Shown here piece by piece: positions 9,445 to 19,948 of a stretch of 64,000 bases of DNA. Positions within the stretch are counted from its first letter, which is position 1, and each line of letters begins with the position of its first letter. This stretch comes from Clostridium ihumii AP5 (GTDB lineage: Bacteria > Bacillota > Clostridia > Clostridiales > Clostridiaceae), in contig NZ_CCAT010000004.1 in the NCBI RefSeq assembly GCF_000612845.1, forward strand, positions 62,001 through 126,000. Direction: 5' to 3'. The notes under the pieces were generated by a model, which was given only the letters and a program-made list of their open reading frames with translations, searched no databases and was not told where the DNA came from. The translations under genes and the position numbers were made by a program.

Positions 9445-9581
9445 AAAATTCCCCTCCAACTATATCAATTTCCAATATAATCCTTTAGTTTGTAATCTAT
9501 TATTAATTTATAATTTAACTGCTACATTTATTTGTTATTTTACTGCTAAAAACAAATAAATTTTAAATTTATACTTTTATA

Positions 9582-11096
9582 TTAAAGTGATCCCAAAATT
9601 GGTGACAATATCCCCATTAAACCACCCAATAATGCCCCAAGCCATGTTATTGCCCTTAATTCTTTACTCGCTATTTCAAGTATCAGTTTTTCTGCAAATT
9701 GAACATCAAAACTATTGATTTTATCTTCAATTATTTTATCAACTTTAAATTTGTCAATAATTTCTTTTCCATTATTCTTCATAAACTTATTATAAAATTC
9801 TATTACTAAATTTGATATTTTTTCTATTCTATTATCAGTAGTATTAACTAATAAAGATGCTACTTCCTTATCTATTATTTTTTCTATGGTATCATTTATA
9901 ACTTCACTTATAACTTGTGTTGTTTTTTCACTTTCTGAAACTTTATTTACCACTTTATTGATTACACTCATTAATAGACTTTCATAATCTATATTAAATT
10001 TATTAAATAATTCAAATAAATCCTTAGATTTTAGTAACTCTCCTTCTAAAGTACTTTCCATTAGATTTTCAATTTCATTTGGTGATACTTGTAATACTAT
10101 TAAATTCACTAAACTTTCAATACATTCTTCTCTTGTATCTAATGCTATGTTTTCTAAAATTTCTTTAACATTTCTATTCATAAAATTGTCTATTGCTTCA
10201 TTGACTAAAACAACTATTTCATCAACATTCTCTTCCTTAGTTAATAATTCATCAGCCTTTGACACTATTTTATTATATATAAGATCTCCCTTAATAAACA
10301 TTGCAATCATAGGACTTAATCCCGCTATAGTCTCATTTGTTATTTCTTTTATCTTTATCTCTGCTTTTTCACTTTTTAACACAGAATTTAAATACTCTGA
10401 TATTTCATATTTATTTTGACATACATATGTCTTTATAGCCTTTGTAACATTATCCGGAACTACTTCAAATAGTTTTTTATCACTACTTGCAACTGACTCT
10501 ATTTTATTTGTTATAAAGCCTTTTATTTTTAATTTAATATCATCACTTTTTAAATAATCTTTTCCATAAGTCTTCAAGCTATCTTTTATATTACTATATA
10601 AATCTGAATTTGCAATTGCACTAGTTTTCAGATTACATGATTCTTTACAATTTCTATAAACCATGTTAGAAAAATTGCATTTGAATTCCTCTGAGAGTAC
10701 ATTTTTCACTACTAAATTTGTTGATTTTTCTTTAATATTATTTATAAAATTTTCATATTCATTGCCAAATGTATTTTCTAATACATCTTTCACTTTTTTA
10801 TTTGAAGTCATTAATTTTTCAATTTTATCAAATGTGTAATTTTTAATAGAATTGTTTACACTCTCATTACATAAGGATTCCATTATAGTATTTGTGTCTA
10901 ATAAATGTTCTCCAACAGCACTTCCTACACTTTTTGCTATTCTCTTCTTTTCCTTTGGTATTAAACCAGGTGTAAATGGAATTTTAACACCTAAAAATTT
11001 AACTTCATTATATGGTCTAAATAACATTTTTATTGCTAACCAGTTGGTTAAATATCCTATAATAGCACCTATAATGATACCAATTAAATATTTCAT
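9582..11096 (-). CDS. DUF445 membrane protein (YheB type)
   Basis: Function unknown; the family is widespread in Firmicutes. The N-terminal segment ([20 protein letters not shown]) is a membrane helix followed by the family signature MLFRPYNE ... [15 protein letters not shown]. The middle 400 residues are long helical DUF445 repeats. A C-terminal hydrophobic hairpin ([20 protein letters not shown]) re-enters the membrane. Start ATG at 11096 (about 504 aa) follows GGAGG; the frame runs five codons upstream to a TTG within the SD. It stands alone. Confidence 0.85.
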   Translation of the reverse strand: MKYLIGIIIGAIIGYLTNWLAIKMLFRPYNEVKFLGVKIPFTPGLIPKEKKRIAKSVGSAVGEHLLDTNTIMESLCNESVNNSIKNYTFDKIEKLMTSNKKVKDVLENTFGNEYENFINNIKEKSTNLVVKNVLSEEFKCNFSNMVYRNCKESCNLKTSAIANSDLYSNIKDSLKTYGKDYLKSDDIKLKIKGFITNKIESVASSDKKLFEVVPDNVTKAIKTYVCQNKYEISEYLNSVLKSEKAEIKIKEITNETIAGLSPMIAMFIKGDLIYNKIVSKADELLTKEENVDEIVVLVNEAIDNFMNRNVKEILENIALDTREECIESLVNLIVLQVSPNEIENLMESTLEGELLKSKDLFELFNKFNIDYESLLMSVINKVVNKVSESEKTTQVISEVINDTIEKIIDKEVASLLVNTTDNRIEKISNLVIEFYNKFMKNNGKEIIDKFKVDKIIEDKINSFDVQFAEKLILEIASKELRAITWLGALLGGLMGILSPILGSL

Positions 11097-11511
11097 TTCT
11101 AAAACCTCCAAAATTTAAAATACAAGTATATAAGCTTTTTTAATTAAATTTTCGGCTTATCTCCCTATAAATATGTATATTTTTCTTATTTATTATACTT
11201 GCTAATGATATTTTACTACAATAAGTAAAATATTTTCCATTTATTTATTAATAAAAATTTTAATACATTTTATTTTTAAATATAAGTTTTATATTTACTT
11301 AAAAATAATTTTAATCTAGAAAATATTTTTGAATTATTTTATTATAATTTTATTATCCACAAAATTTTTATTTAAATTCTATTTTATTACCATAAATTAA
11401 AATAACAATAAATTTTTTATTTTAAAATTATTTGGATTTGACTGAATTTTATATTTTGTTGTACAATTTAGTAGTAATATGCAAACTATTTTACATTTAG
11501 GGGGAATTTTT
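11097..11511. other. Intergenic region with the gltS promoter
   Basis: A divergent gap of about 415 AT-rich bases. It holds one isolated DnaA-box match (TTATCCACA, 11353-11361) and the gltS promoter. No open frame or repeat was found. Confidence 0.5.
11438..11467 (+). promoter_or_regulatory. gltS promoter
   Basis: TTGACT (11438-11443), an 18-base spacer and TACAAT (11462-11467) lie about 45 bases before the gltS ATG. Confidence 0.6.
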
Positions 11512-12711
11512 ATGAAATTAGAACTTAATATGATTCAAACCTTGGCACTATCAATAGCCGTATTTTATTTGGGCTCATACTTAAAAAAGAAGATATCTGT
11601 TTTAGATAAATTCTGTATACCAGCTCCAGTAATTGGCGGTCTTATCTTTGCAATTGTTAATTTAATTTTGAGGCTAACTGGCACAGTAGAGTTAACTCTT
11701 GATGTAACTTTACAAAGTCCATTTATGCTTGTGTTCTTCACAACTATAGGATTAGGGGCCAGCTTTAAAATGATTAAACAAGGTGGAAAAGGTGTATTCT
11801 TTTTCTCAATTGCTGCTATTTCACTTGTAGTTTTTCAAGATATCTTTGGAGTACTTGTTGCTAAAGCTATAGGTGCTAATCCATTACTTGGTATTATCTC
11901 TGGCTCAGTTACAATGACAGGTGGCCACGCTACTGGTGCTACTTGGGGAGCTACTTTCGAAAATGCTTACGGTCTAACTGGTGCTAGTGCAACAGCTATG
12001 GCTGCTGCAACTTTTGGTTTAGTTTGTGGTAGTTTACTAGGCGGACCGATTGGTAAAAGACTAATTAAGAAAAATAACTTAACACCAGAGGCTTATGAAT
12101 ATGTAGCATCTACTACTGTAAAAGAAGAAGCTGTAAATTTTAAATCTTTATTCGATACCCTTTCAATTATATTTATTTGCATGGGAATTGGAACAGTTTT
12201 AGAATATTACTTTAGCAAATTAGGTGCAACATTGCCACAATACATATATCCTATGGTAGTTGCAGCAATAGTTATAAACTTTGGTGAGAAAACAAAAACA
12301 TTTAAAATAAATACTACTTGTACTGATATTCTTGGAAACATTGGATTAAACGTATTTTTATCCATGGCATTAGTTAACCTTCAGTTATGGCAACTAAAAG
12401 AAACTGCAGGACCATTATTAATTTTATTATTTGTACAAGCTGTGTTAATGGCATTCTTCTCTTACTTTATTACATTTAGATTAATGGGAAAAGATTATGA
12501 TGCTGCTGTTATATCTTCAGGACATTGCGGATTCGGAATGGGTGCTACCCCTAACGGAATGGCTAACATGGACGCTATAACAACAAAATTTGGAGCTTCT
12601 CCAAAAGCATTCTTTGTACTTCCTGTTGTTGGTGCATTCTTTGTTGACATTCTTAACTCCTTAATAATAGGTGGTTTTGTTAGTGTACTTTCACTTATGC
12701 ATCTTATATAA
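11512..12711 (+). CDS. gltS: Sodium/glutamate symporter
   Basis: Imports glutamate with Na+ across the cytoplasmic membrane (ESS family). About 399 aa with 10-12 hydrophobic segments arranged as two inverted halves. Each half has a glycine-rich re-entrant loop: SGSVTMTGGHATGATWG in the first half and SSGHCGFGMGATPNGMANM in the second. ATG at 11512 follows TTTAGGGGG; the frame is open 11 codons upstream but that ATG has no SD. Single gene with its own promoter and terminator. Confidence 0.95.
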   Translation: MKLELNMIQTLALSIAVFYLGSYLKKKISVLDKFCIPAPVIGGLIFAIVNLILRLTGTVELTLDVTLQSPFMLVFFTTIGLGASFKMIKQGGKGVFFFSIAAISLVVFQDIFGVLVAKAIGANPLLGIISGSVTMTGGHATGATWGATFENAYGLTGASATAMAAATFGLVCGSLLGGPIGKRLIKKNNLTPEAYEYVASTTVKEEAVNFKSLFDTLSIIFICMGIGTVLEYYFSKLGATLPQYIYPMVVAAIVINFGEKTKTFKINTTCTDILGNIGLNVFLSMALVNLQLWQLKETAGPLLILLFVQAVLMAFFSYFITFRLMGKDYDAAVISSGHCGFGMGATPNGMANMDAITTKFGASPKAFFVLPVVGAFFVDILNSLIIGGFVSVLSLMHLI

Positions 12712-12716
12712 AATTT

Positions 12717-12748
12717 AAAGAGACTGAACTAAGTTCAGTCTCTTTTTC
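12717..12748. terminator. Bidirectional terminator, gltS / YitT gene
   Basis: A perfect 13-bp stem (12717-12729 with 12733-12745) with a U run on the plus side and an A run on the left, between convergent genes. Confidence 0.85.
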
Positions 12749-13626
12749 TAATTTAACAATGCATTAAATCCTTCCCCAAAGATTTCACAAATATTATTAA
12801 CAGTTATGAATGCATTTTTGTCAACTTCATATATACGTTTTCGCAATTTAGCAAAGTCTCTTCTACTTACAACAACTACTAATACATTTTTTTCCTCATT
12901 AGAAAATCCACCTTTGGCATTGTAAATAGTTGTTCCCTTAGCTAAATCCTTTAAAATGTATTCTTTTATTTCATCATATTTATCACTTATTATAGTAACT
13001 TCCTTACACATATTTATTCCATCTATTATAGCATCTATAACAAAACCATTCATTATAACACCAACCATAGCAAATAAAGCAAGTTTAGTTTCAAATGCAA
13101 ATCCGGCCATTATAGTTACACTCAAGTCACACATTAATACGCCTTTTCCTAAATCTATATGAAAAAACTTATTTAAAATTTTAGCTAATATATCAGTTCC
13201 CCCAGTAGATGCATTATGATTAAACACAACTCCCATTCCAGCTCCTGAAATTAATATTCCTACTATCATTTCTAAAAATACTTCATCAGTAAATGGATGT
13301 GACATTGGCAAAAATCTTTCAAGTAAAGATATTATTCCTGATATTCCTAAACTAACATAAATAGTTTTTGCTCCAAATCCATTTCCTACAATTATAAATG
13401 CAAGTATAAATAAAACTACATTAATAATAATCATAAGCGTTCCTACTGAAAGCATAGGAAAAAACTTATTTATAACAATTCCAAGTCCATTAGCACCCCC
13501 AATTGCTAATTTATTGGGCATAAAGAAAAAATACATTCCACCAGCAACCATAAACATTCCTATAGTCATTATTATAAAATCTTTAACTTTATCTTTTAAT
13601 TGTAGTTCGTTATTAACTTTCTCCAT
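12748..13626 (-). CDS. YitT-family membrane protein 1
   Basis: Five or six membrane helices (YitT_membrane, DUF161) fill about residues 15-200. The glycine-rich family segment NHNASTGGTDILAKI is near 155. A soluble C-terminal DUF2179 domain (about 210-290) ends in NNICEIFGEGF. The substrate is not established for the family. 292 aa, ATG after AAGGGGG. A second family member lies at 30168-31043. Confidence 0.88.
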   Translation of the reverse strand: MEKVNNELQLKDKVKDFIIMTIGMFMVAGGMYFFFMPNKLAIGGANGLGIVINKFFPMLSVGTLMIIINVVLFILAFIIVGNGFGAKTIYVSLGISGIISLLERFLPMSHPFTDEVFLEMIVGILISGAGMGVVFNHNASTGGTDILAKILNKFFHIDLGKGVLMCDLSVTIMAGFAFETKLALFAMVGVIMNGFVIDAIIDGINMCKEVTIISDKYDEIKEYILKDLAKGTTIYNAKGGFSNEEKNVLVVVVSRRDFAKLRKRIYEVDKNAFITVNNICEIFGEGFNALLN

Positions 13627-14060
13627 AAAAAAACCCCCTTTAAAATAAAAAATTGTATATTTATCAAATTAATTAAGCTGAAAAGGTTACTATATAGCCA
13701 TTTCCGAACTTGCATTTTAAGTATATATTATTATCAGAAAATAATCAATTTTCTATTTTTTAATATTTTTATTACCATTTTTTCTTTTTTTGAATATATA
13801 TTTTTTTACTTTTTCATCCTCAAAACTCTATATTTAAGTTACATAACCTTACGTAACCTTATTTTTTTATTCATGCAAATTAAAATTTATTCATTTTTTG
13901 AATGTTTTATAATTTAATATTGCATTTTTATTCATGCACTGTATTTGTTTATTTATTTTCCAATCTAAAATAAATAAACATTTTCCATTTACAATTTAAT
14001 AAATAATAAAAAATTATGGTATATTATTTATATAAATATTTTTATAAAGGTGGTTAAATT
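13627..14060. other. Intergenic region with an ARG box
   Basis: A divergent gap of 434 bases, mostly A and T. The only structured part is the ARG-box region at 13866-13938. A likely extended -10 (TATATT near 14020) serves the PHP phosphatase gene. Confidence 0.5.
13919..13936. promoter_or_regulatory. Candidate ArgR/AhrC operator (ARG box)
   Basis: The minus strand reads CATGAATAAAAATGCAAT, which fits all 18 positions of the Bacillus ARG box CATGAATAAAAATKCAAK as I recall it. A second related half-match (TTATTCATGCAAATT) lies about 50 bases to the left. Both gene starts are some distance away: 14061 on plus and 13626 on minus. Confidence 0.55.
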
Positions 14061-14825
14061 ATGTTTGATACACATATTCATACAACATTTTCTACTGATT
14101 CTCAAATGGGTATTAATGATGCTATAAGAAAATCAAAAGATTTAAATATAGGATTAATAATTACTGATCATATAGATTTAAATTATTATGATAAAACTAA
14201 ATTTAGATTTGATATTGATGATTACTTTAAATCTTATTCTAAATACATAAGCAATAATTTTTTATTAGGCATAGAATTAGGCATGGACTTCAATTATGAA
14301 AAAAAGAATGCTGAAATTTACAATAACTATGACTTTGATATGATAATAGGCTCCCAACACTCTGTAAACGGCTTAGATATATATGAAGGTTCTTTATATA
14401 ATAATAAAACTAAAGATGAGGTCTTCACTGATTACTTTAAGGATATACTAAAATCTGTACATACACATAACTATATAAACACGTTAGCTCATATTGATTA
14501 TATTTGCAGATATAATCCTTATGATGATAAAGAAATATATGTTAATGAGTATTATGATTATTTAAAAGAAATATTTAATTTCTGTATTGAAAATGATATA
14601 GCTATAGAAGTAAATACTCGAAGATTTAATAATAAAAGTTGTTTACCAAACCTAAAAAACATTTATAAATTATATAAAGAAGTTGGTGGAACTTTTGTTA
14701 CAATTGGTTCTGATAGTCATAACATTGATTCTATTGGAAGTAACTTTGACATTGCATCAGATTTTTGTAATGCATTGAATTTAAAACCTGTTTATTTTAA
14801 AAATAGAAAAATACAATATCTATAA
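14061..14825 (+). CDS. PHP-domain phosphatase, histidinol-phosphatase (HisJ/HisK) type
   Basis: Probably removes phosphate from histidinol phosphate or a similar small phosphoester. The PHP metal motifs are complete: DTHIHTTFSTDS at the N-terminus, ITDHID (about residues 34-39), GIELG (about 72-76), GSQHSV, the AHIDYI histidine and the C-terminal GSDSHN. 254 aa, within the HisK-like range. ATG after AAAGGTGG. No other histidine gene is nearby, so the natural substrate stays open. A terminator overlaps the stop. Confidence 0.82.
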   Translation: MFDTHIHTTFSTDSQMGINDAIRKSKDLNIGLIITDHIDLNYYDKTKFRFDIDDYFKSYSKYISNNFLLGIELGMDFNYEKKNAEIYNNYDFDMIIGSQHSVNGLDIYEGSLYNNKTKDEVFTDYFKDILKSVHTHNYINTLAHIDYICRYNPYDDKEIYVNEYYDYLKEIFNFCIENDIAIEVNTRRFNNKSCLPNLKNIYKLYKEVGGTFVTIGSDSHNIDSIGSNFDIASDFCNALNLKPVYFKNRKIQYL

Positions 14826-14845
14826 TTATAGATATTGTATTTTTT
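14809..14845. terminator. Bidirectional terminator
   Basis: A perfect 17-bp palindrome centred near 14825 overlaps the PHP gene stop codon and is followed by T6. It separates that gene from the convergent rubrerythrin gene. Confidence 0.8.
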
Positions 14846-14855
14846 ATTTATAATA

Positions 14856-15446
14856 TTATTGTTCAATTCCATAATATTTTTCATAATATCCTTGTGGATA
14901 ATGACAAAGTGGGCATACTTTTGGTGCTTCTTCTCCCTCATAAATATATCCACAATTTCTACATCTCCAAACCTCTTTTTCATCTCTTTTATATAATTTT
15001 CCTGATTTCATTAAATCGTATAGGTTTGTATATCTTTCATCATGTTTTTTCTCAACCTCAATTATTTTTTTAAATGCTGCCGCTACCTCTGGGTAACCTT
15101 CCTCTGTAGCTATTCTTTCAAATTCTGGGTAAGCATGAGTCCACTCATCATGTTCTCCTGCTGCTGCATATTTTAAGTTATCCATAGTTTTTCCTATAGC
15201 TACTGGATATTTTCCATCAACATCAACTTGTGCATCTTCACCTAATCCATTATTTAACAAATCAAAAAAGACTTTAGCATGAGCTTTTTCATTTTGAGCT
15301 GTTTCAGTAAAAATATGTTCTATGTACTCGTATTTTTCCTGTTTTGCTACATCTGCATAAAAAGTATATCTATTCCTTGCTTGAGATTCCCCAGCAAAAG
15401 CTCTCATTAAATTTGTTTCTGTTTTACTTCCCTTCAAACTTTTCAT
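14856..15446 (-). CDS. Rubrerythrin
   Basis: A non-haem di-iron peroxidase that removes hydrogen peroxide in anaerobes. Residues 1-145 are a ferritin-like four-helix domain with iron ligands in AGESQARNRY, ETAQNEKAHAK, AAGEHDEW and EVEKKHDERY. Residues about 155-190 are a rubredoxin-like domain with WRCRNCGYIYEG and CPLCHYP carrying the four cysteines. 196 aa, the standard length. Single gene. Confidence 0.95.
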   Translation of the reverse strand: MKSLKGSKTETNLMRAFAGESQARNRYTFYADVAKQEKYEYIEHIFTETAQNEKAHAKVFFDLLNNGLGEDAQVDVDGKYPVAIGKTMDNLKYAAAGEHDEWTHAYPEFERIATEEGYPEVAAAFKKIIEVEKKHDERYTNLYDLMKSGKLYKRDEKEVWRCRNCGYIYEGEEAPKVCPLCHYPQGYYEKYYGIEQ

Positions 15447-15540
15447 AAACTAAATCTCCTTCTAAATATATTTTAATAAAAAATTTCTCTTTAAAATTTA
15501 GTATTCCTAAAACTATAATATAAATTCTAATAAATGAAAA

Positions 15541-15575
15541 AAGTAAGATAAACTCACATAGAATTTATCTTACTT
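15541..15575 (-). terminator. metG terminator
   Basis: A perfect 12-bp stem (15541-15552 with 15564-15575) is followed by a U-rich run on the minus strand. Confidence 0.8.
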
Positions 15576-15588
15576 AAATAAGTTTAAT

Positions 15589-17523
15589 CTATTTAACTAT
15601 ACTTCCACTTGGTAATTCACCTGGATTTACAGTATATAATTTGCTATCATCATCATTAGCTGCACATAAAATCATACCTTGAGAAAGTTCTCCTCTTAAT
15701 GTTACAGGTTTTAAATTGGCAACTAAAACAACATTTTTTCCAACTAATTCTTCTGGTTTATAATGCATTGCTATTCCAGAAACAACCTGACGAATTTCTC
15801 CACCTAAATCTACTTTTAGTTTTAAAAGTTTTTTAGCTTTTTTTATTGGTTCGCATTCTAATACTTTAACAACTCTTAAATCAACCTTGTCAAAGTCATC
15901 AATTGTTATTTCTTCTTTAATAGGTTCCATTTTAACTGGATTTGCTGCTTTTTTAGCTTCTTCTGCTATTTTTTCAAGCTCAGCTATCTTTGCTTCAACA
16001 TCTATTCTTGGGAATATAACATCACCTTTGCACACTTTAGTTCCTGGTTCAGTTCCATTGAACTCGCTTAAACTTTCCCAAGTTATATTTTTATCATTTA
16101 ATTGTGCATTTATTTTTTCACTTGTAGTTGGCAAGAATGCTGAAACTAAAACAGATACTATTCTTAAAGATTCTGCTAAGTTATATAAAACTGTAGCAAG
16201 TCTTGGCTTCTTATCTTCCTCTTTTCCAAGTACCCAAGGTGTTGTTTCATCTATATATTTATTTGTTCTTCTTATTAATGTCCATATATTATCTAATGCT
16301 GCTGGTGCATTAAACTTATCTATAGCTTCCTCTACAAGTTTAGGTGTTTTAAGTGCTAAACTTATTAATTCATCATCTATAGCTTCTTTAACTTGTGGTG
16401 CTGGTATAACTCCATCAAAATATTTTTCTATCATTGTAACTGTTCTTGAAAGTAAATTTCCAAGATCATTTGCAAGGTCTGAATTTGTTTTCTTTATAAA
16501 TATTTCATTATTAAATAATCCATCTGAACCAAATGGTATTTCATGTAATAAGTAATATCTTACTGCATCAACACCAAAGTGATTAACTAGAACTACTGGA
16601 TCTACAACATTTCCTTTTGATTTAGACATTTTACCACCATCAACAAGTAGCCATCCATGTCCAAATACTTGTTTAGGAAGTGGTAAATCTAATGCCATTA
16701 ACATTATAGGCCAATAAATTGTGTGGAATCTTAATATATCTTTTCCAATTAAATGTACATCTGCTGGCCAATATTTTTCTAAAAGCTCTGTGTTATCACT
16801 GTTATATCCTAGTGCAGTTATATAATTTGAAAGTGCGTCTATCCAAACATATATAACATGACCTGGATCAAACTCTACAGGAATTCCCCATGTAAATGAT
16901 GTTCTTGATATACATAGGTCCTGAAGACCTGGTCTTAAGAAGTTATTAAGCATTTCATTTTTTCTTGATTCTGGTTGAATAAAATCAGGGTGTTTTTCAA
17001 TATATTCTATTAATCTGTCTGCATAGTTAGACATTTTAAAGAAATATGCTTCTTCTTTAGCTTTCTCAACTGGTCTTCCACAATCAGGACATTTTCCATC
17101 AACTAATTGAGTTTCTGTCCAGAATGATTCACATGGAGTACAATATAATCCTTCATATGAACTTTTGTATATATCACCTTGATCATATAATTTTTTAAAT
17201 ATTTTTTGCACTGCACTTTTATGATAATCTTCAGTTGTTCTTATGAATTTATCGTATTTAATATCCATTAAACTCCAAAGTTCCTTTATTCCTGCAACAA
17301 CTTCATCTATGTATTCTATTGGTTGTATACCCTTTTCTTCTGCTATTCTTTGAAGCTTTTGACCATGTTCATCTGTTCCTGTTAAGAACATTACATCATG
17401 TCCTGTTAATCTTTTAAATCTTGCTATTGCATCTGCTGCAACTGTAGTATATGTATTTCCTATATGAAGTTTCGCAGATGGATAGTATATAGGTGTTGTT
17501 ATATAAAATGGTTTTTTTGTCAT
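15589..17523 (-). CDS. metG: Methionyl-tRNA synthetase
   Basis: Charges tRNA-Met with methionine. A class I catalytic domain shows the HIGH variant HIGN (about residues 21-24), a zinc knuckle with CTPC and CPDC, and KMSKSKGN near 295. An anticodon-binding helical domain follows. The C-terminal 100 residues are an EMAP/Trbp111 tRNA-binding domain (DLRVVKVLECEPIKKAKKL). About 644 aa. ATG at 17523 follows GGAGGAAG; the frame extends five codons to a TTG inside the SD. Expression is set by the upstream T-box. Confidence 0.97.
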   Translation of the reverse strand: MTKKPFYITTPIYYPSAKLHIGNTYTTVAADAIARFKRLTGHDVMFLTGTDEHGQKLQRIAEEKGIQPIEYIDEVVAGIKELWSLMDIKYDKFIRTTEDYHKSAVQKIFKKLYDQGDIYKSSYEGLYCTPCESFWTETQLVDGKCPDCGRPVEKAKEEAYFFKMSNYADRLIEYIEKHPDFIQPESRKNEMLNNFLRPGLQDLCISRTSFTWGIPVEFDPGHVIYVWIDALSNYITALGYNSDNTELLEKYWPADVHLIGKDILRFHTIYWPIMLMALDLPLPKQVFGHGWLLVDGGKMSKSKGNVVDPVVLVNHFGVDAVRYYLLHEIPFGSDGLFNNEIFIKKTNSDLANDLGNLLSRTVTMIEKYFDGVIPAPQVKEAIDDELISLALKTPKLVEEAIDKFNAPAALDNIWTLIRRTNKYIDETTPWVLGKEEDKKPRLATVLYNLAESLRIVSVLVSAFLPTTSEKINAQLNDKNITWESLSEFNGTEPGTKVCKGDVIFPRIDVEAKIAELEKIAEEAKKAANPVKMEPIKEEITIDDFDKVDLRVVKVLECEPIKKAKKLLKLKVDLGGEIRQVVSGIAMHYKPEELVGKNVVLVANLKPVTLRGELSQGMILCAANDDDSKLYTVNPGELPSGSIVK

Positions 17524-17587
17524 TTTTACTTCCTCCAAACTTTAATGTTATTTTAATTATTACACTTTTTATTAAGTAAATTCTTTA

Positions 17588-17875
17588 AATAAAAAAGTCT
17601 CTATACAAAGTTTACTTTGTATAGAGACGTATTATACGTGTTACCACTCTAATTTATACTTGTTTCACAACAAGTACCTTAATAAGTGACTCAACTTTTA
17701 AAGTATTTATCACCTTGCAATATATCGGTTGCTCCCGTATCTTCCTAACTAATACATAGCTCAGAAAATATGCTCCAAGACCATCTTCATAATGATTTAT
17801 ACCACTAGCTTTCACCTAACCTAGCTCTCTTTTAGATACTCCTTCACTATTACTCTTCTTTTCACAGCATTTCAT
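17588..17875 (-). ncRNA. T-box leader controlling metG (Met specifier)
   Basis: On the minus strand a stem I region carries AGAGAGCTAG, GGTGAAAGC and CTTGGAGC-type landmarks. The specifier is ATG (Met) at 17790-17788. The T-box AGAGTGGTAACACG is at 17650-17637, and a long terminator hairpin (about 17590-17627, GTCTCTATACAAAG arm) ends in T6. When uncharged tRNA-Met binds, the antiterminator should form and metG be read. Confidence 0.93.
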
Positions 17876-17890
17876 TTATTATTTATTATT

Positions 17891-17919
17891 ATCATATGTT
17901 AAATAAAATATTCTGTCAA
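17891..17919 (-). promoter_or_regulatory. Promoter of the T-box / metG transcript
   Basis: Minus-strand TTGACA (17919-17914), a 17-base spacer and TATGAT (17896-17891) lie just upstream of the T-box leader. Confidence 0.7.
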
Positions 17920-17942
17920 TATAAAACTAATTTTAAATCAAT

Positions 17943-18290
17943 TTAAATAATTGCTAAAATAATTAAAATTGCTCCAGAACCAATAAAATATGATGTAATA
18001 GAGTCATTTTTATAAAAATATTTTGCTTCCTCATTCAGTTTATCTTCTTCATATTTTCTAGAACCTATATTAAAATATTTTCTAGTCATTCTATCACTTA
18101 CAATCCTCTTTTGACCTGATGATTTTATTACTAATCCTAATAAAAAGTTTACAGTTGCTAAATATAGCATGCAAGTTTTAATAAACATAATATCTGTAAA
18201 TCTGCTTTTTATCAGTGCTATGACTAATATAAGAGCTATATTAATACCAAGTAAAATTATAAGCTTTTTTATTTTATCCAATAACTTCAT
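17943..18290 (-). CDS. Small membrane protein, 115 aa, unknown
   Basis: Hydrophobic segments at about residues 10-27, 35-55 and 97-115 flank a charged middle (RKYFNIGSRKYEEDKLNEE). Topology suggests three membrane helices. I do not recognise the family. ATG at 18290. It is upstream of metG in the same direction but separated from it by the metG promoter and T-box. Confidence 0.6.
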   Translation of the reverse strand: MKLLDKIKKLIILLGINIALILVIALIKSRFTDIMFIKTCMLYLATVNFLLGLVIKSSGQKRIVSDRMTRKYFNIGSRKYEEDKLNEEAKYFYKNDSITSYFIGSGAILIILAII

Positions 18291-18475
18291 AACTTAGCCC
18301 CCCAAAGTTAATTGTAATATTTATTATAATTTTAATCCAATATTTTACTTTTTCAATATTCTTTTGTAATTATTTACATATTGTTAATTATTTACCACAA
18401 AATAAAAGCAAGATTAAACTTATAAAATAATTCAACCTCACCTTTTCATAAAATATACATTTAATTATAACACTT

Positions 18476-19150
18476 CTATAATCTATATCTTTTCCCTTTA
18501 ATATAATACATTACTTCTTCTACTATGTTTGTTATATGGTCTCCAGCTCTTTCTAAGTGCTTATTAACCAGTATTCCTTGAAGATATTTATTTATTTTTT
18601 CCTTATCCTCTGTTTTTTGTATATATCCTATAAATAGCTCTAAATTTCTTCTATATATATCATCTATTTCATCATCTAAATTAACAACAACCTTAGCTTC
18701 CTCTAAACTATCATTTTTGTATGCATTCATAATTTTAGCTAGCATGCTTTTTAATATTTCAATTGCTTTTATAAATGATTTATTTAAAATTTTAAGTTCT
18801 TCAGTTTGATTTTCACTAAATGCTAAAATATAATTAGAAATATTTTTAGTGTAATCTGCAATTCTTTCTACTTCTGTAGAAATTTTTATAATAGTAATAA
18901 TAGTTCTTAAATCTATTGCCACAGGACCCTGTTTTGCTATTATTATTACTGCTTCATTGTTTATTTCGTCATTTAATTCATTTATTTCATGATCTTTTTT
19001 TATTGTATCTAATGCTAATTCTTTATCATTATTTTCTAATGATTTTATAACATTACTATACATATTTATAGTTTTATCACACATTAAATCTAGCTTTTCT
19101 TCCAATTCTTTTAATTCATTTTCAAAATTTTTTCTTAAACTAGCATTCAT
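18476..19150 (-). CDS. phoU: PhoU phosphate-uptake regulator
   Basis: A cytoplasmic helical regulator linking the Pst transporter to the PhoR sensor. Two PhoU repeats, each a three-helix bundle, hold metal-site motifs such as EVERIADYTKNI (about residue 87) and LERAGDHITNI (about 204). 224 aa, usual length. ATG 28 bases after pstB with SD GGGAGG. Last gene of the pst operon. Confidence 0.95.
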   Translation of the reverse strand: MNASLRKNFENELKELEEKLDLMCDKTINMYSNVIKSLENNDKELALDTIKKDHEINELNDEINNEAVIIIAKQGPVAIDLRTIITIIKISTEVERIADYTKNISNYILAFSENQTEELKILNKSFIKAIEILKSMLAKIMNAYKNDSLEEAKVVVNLDDEIDDIYRRNLELFIGYIQKTEDKEKINKYLQGILVNKHLERAGDHITNIVEEVMYYIKGKRYRL

Positions 19151-19178
19151 AAATTTATCCTCCCTTTAAACTTTACTT

Positions 19179-19934
19179 TTAGCCGAATCTTCCTGTTATA
19201 TAATCTTCTGTTCTCATGTCTTGTGGGTTAGAAAATATAATGTCTGTTTTATCAAATTCAACTACTTTTCCATTTAGAAAGAATGCAGTTTTATCTGATA
19301 TACGAGCTGCTTGTTGCATATTATGAGTTACTATTACTATAGTATAATTTTCCTTTAATGATAGTATTAATTCTTCAATCTTCATTGTTGATATTGGGTC
19401 TAATGCTGATGTTGGTTCATCCATAAGTATTACTTCTGGTTTCATAGCTATTGTTCTTGCAATACATAGTCTTTGTTGTTGTCCTCCAGACATTCCTGCT
19501 GCTGGAGATTTTAATCTATCCTTTACTTCATCCCAAAGTGCTGCAGCTTTTAAACTTTCTTCTACTATTTTATCTAACTTTTTTCTATCCTTTAAACCAT
19601 GTATTTTAGGTCCATATGCAACATTATCATATATACTCATTGGAAATGGATTAGGTTTTTGAAATACCATTCCAACTTTAGTTCTTAGTTTTATTACATC
19701 ATCATCTTTATTTATATCATTGTCATCAATAAAAATTTCACCTGTTATCTTAACTCCATCTATTAAATCATTCATTCTATTTAAAGTTCTTAGAAATGTT
19801 GATTTACCACATCCAGAAGGTCCTATTAATGCAGTTACTTCATTTTCTTTAATATCCATATCTATATTAAACAATGCTTGCTTTTCACCATAAAATAAAT
19901 TTAAATTTTTTACTGAAATTTTTTTATTTTCCAT
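19179..19934 (-). CDS. pstB: Phosphate ABC transporter ATP-binding protein
   Basis: Powers high-affinity phosphate import by PstA/PstC. Walker A is GPSGCGKST (about residues 37-45), the signature motif is SGGQQQRL (about 149) and Walker B is [13 protein letters not shown]. 251 aa. It starts 14 bases after pstA. Confidence 0.98.
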   Translation of the reverse strand: MENKKISVKNLNLFYGEKQALFNIDMDIKENEVTALIGPSGCGKSTFLRTLNRMNDLIDGVKITGEIFIDDNDINKDDDVIKLRTKVGMVFQKPNPFPMSIYDNVAYGPKIHGLKDRKKLDKIVEESLKAAALWDEVKDRLKSPAAGMSGGQQQRLCIARTIAMKPEVILMDEPTSALDPISTMKIEELILSLKENYTIVIVTHNMQQAARISDKTAFFLNGKVVEFDKTDIIFSNPQDMRTEDYITGRFG

Positions 19935-19948
19935 TTCATCACCTTCTC

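Noticed and set aside
15887-16555. 222-codon plus-strand open frame opposite metG
   Set aside because: It is a shadow frame of metG, whose motifs are complete on the other strand; no ribosome site or promoter.
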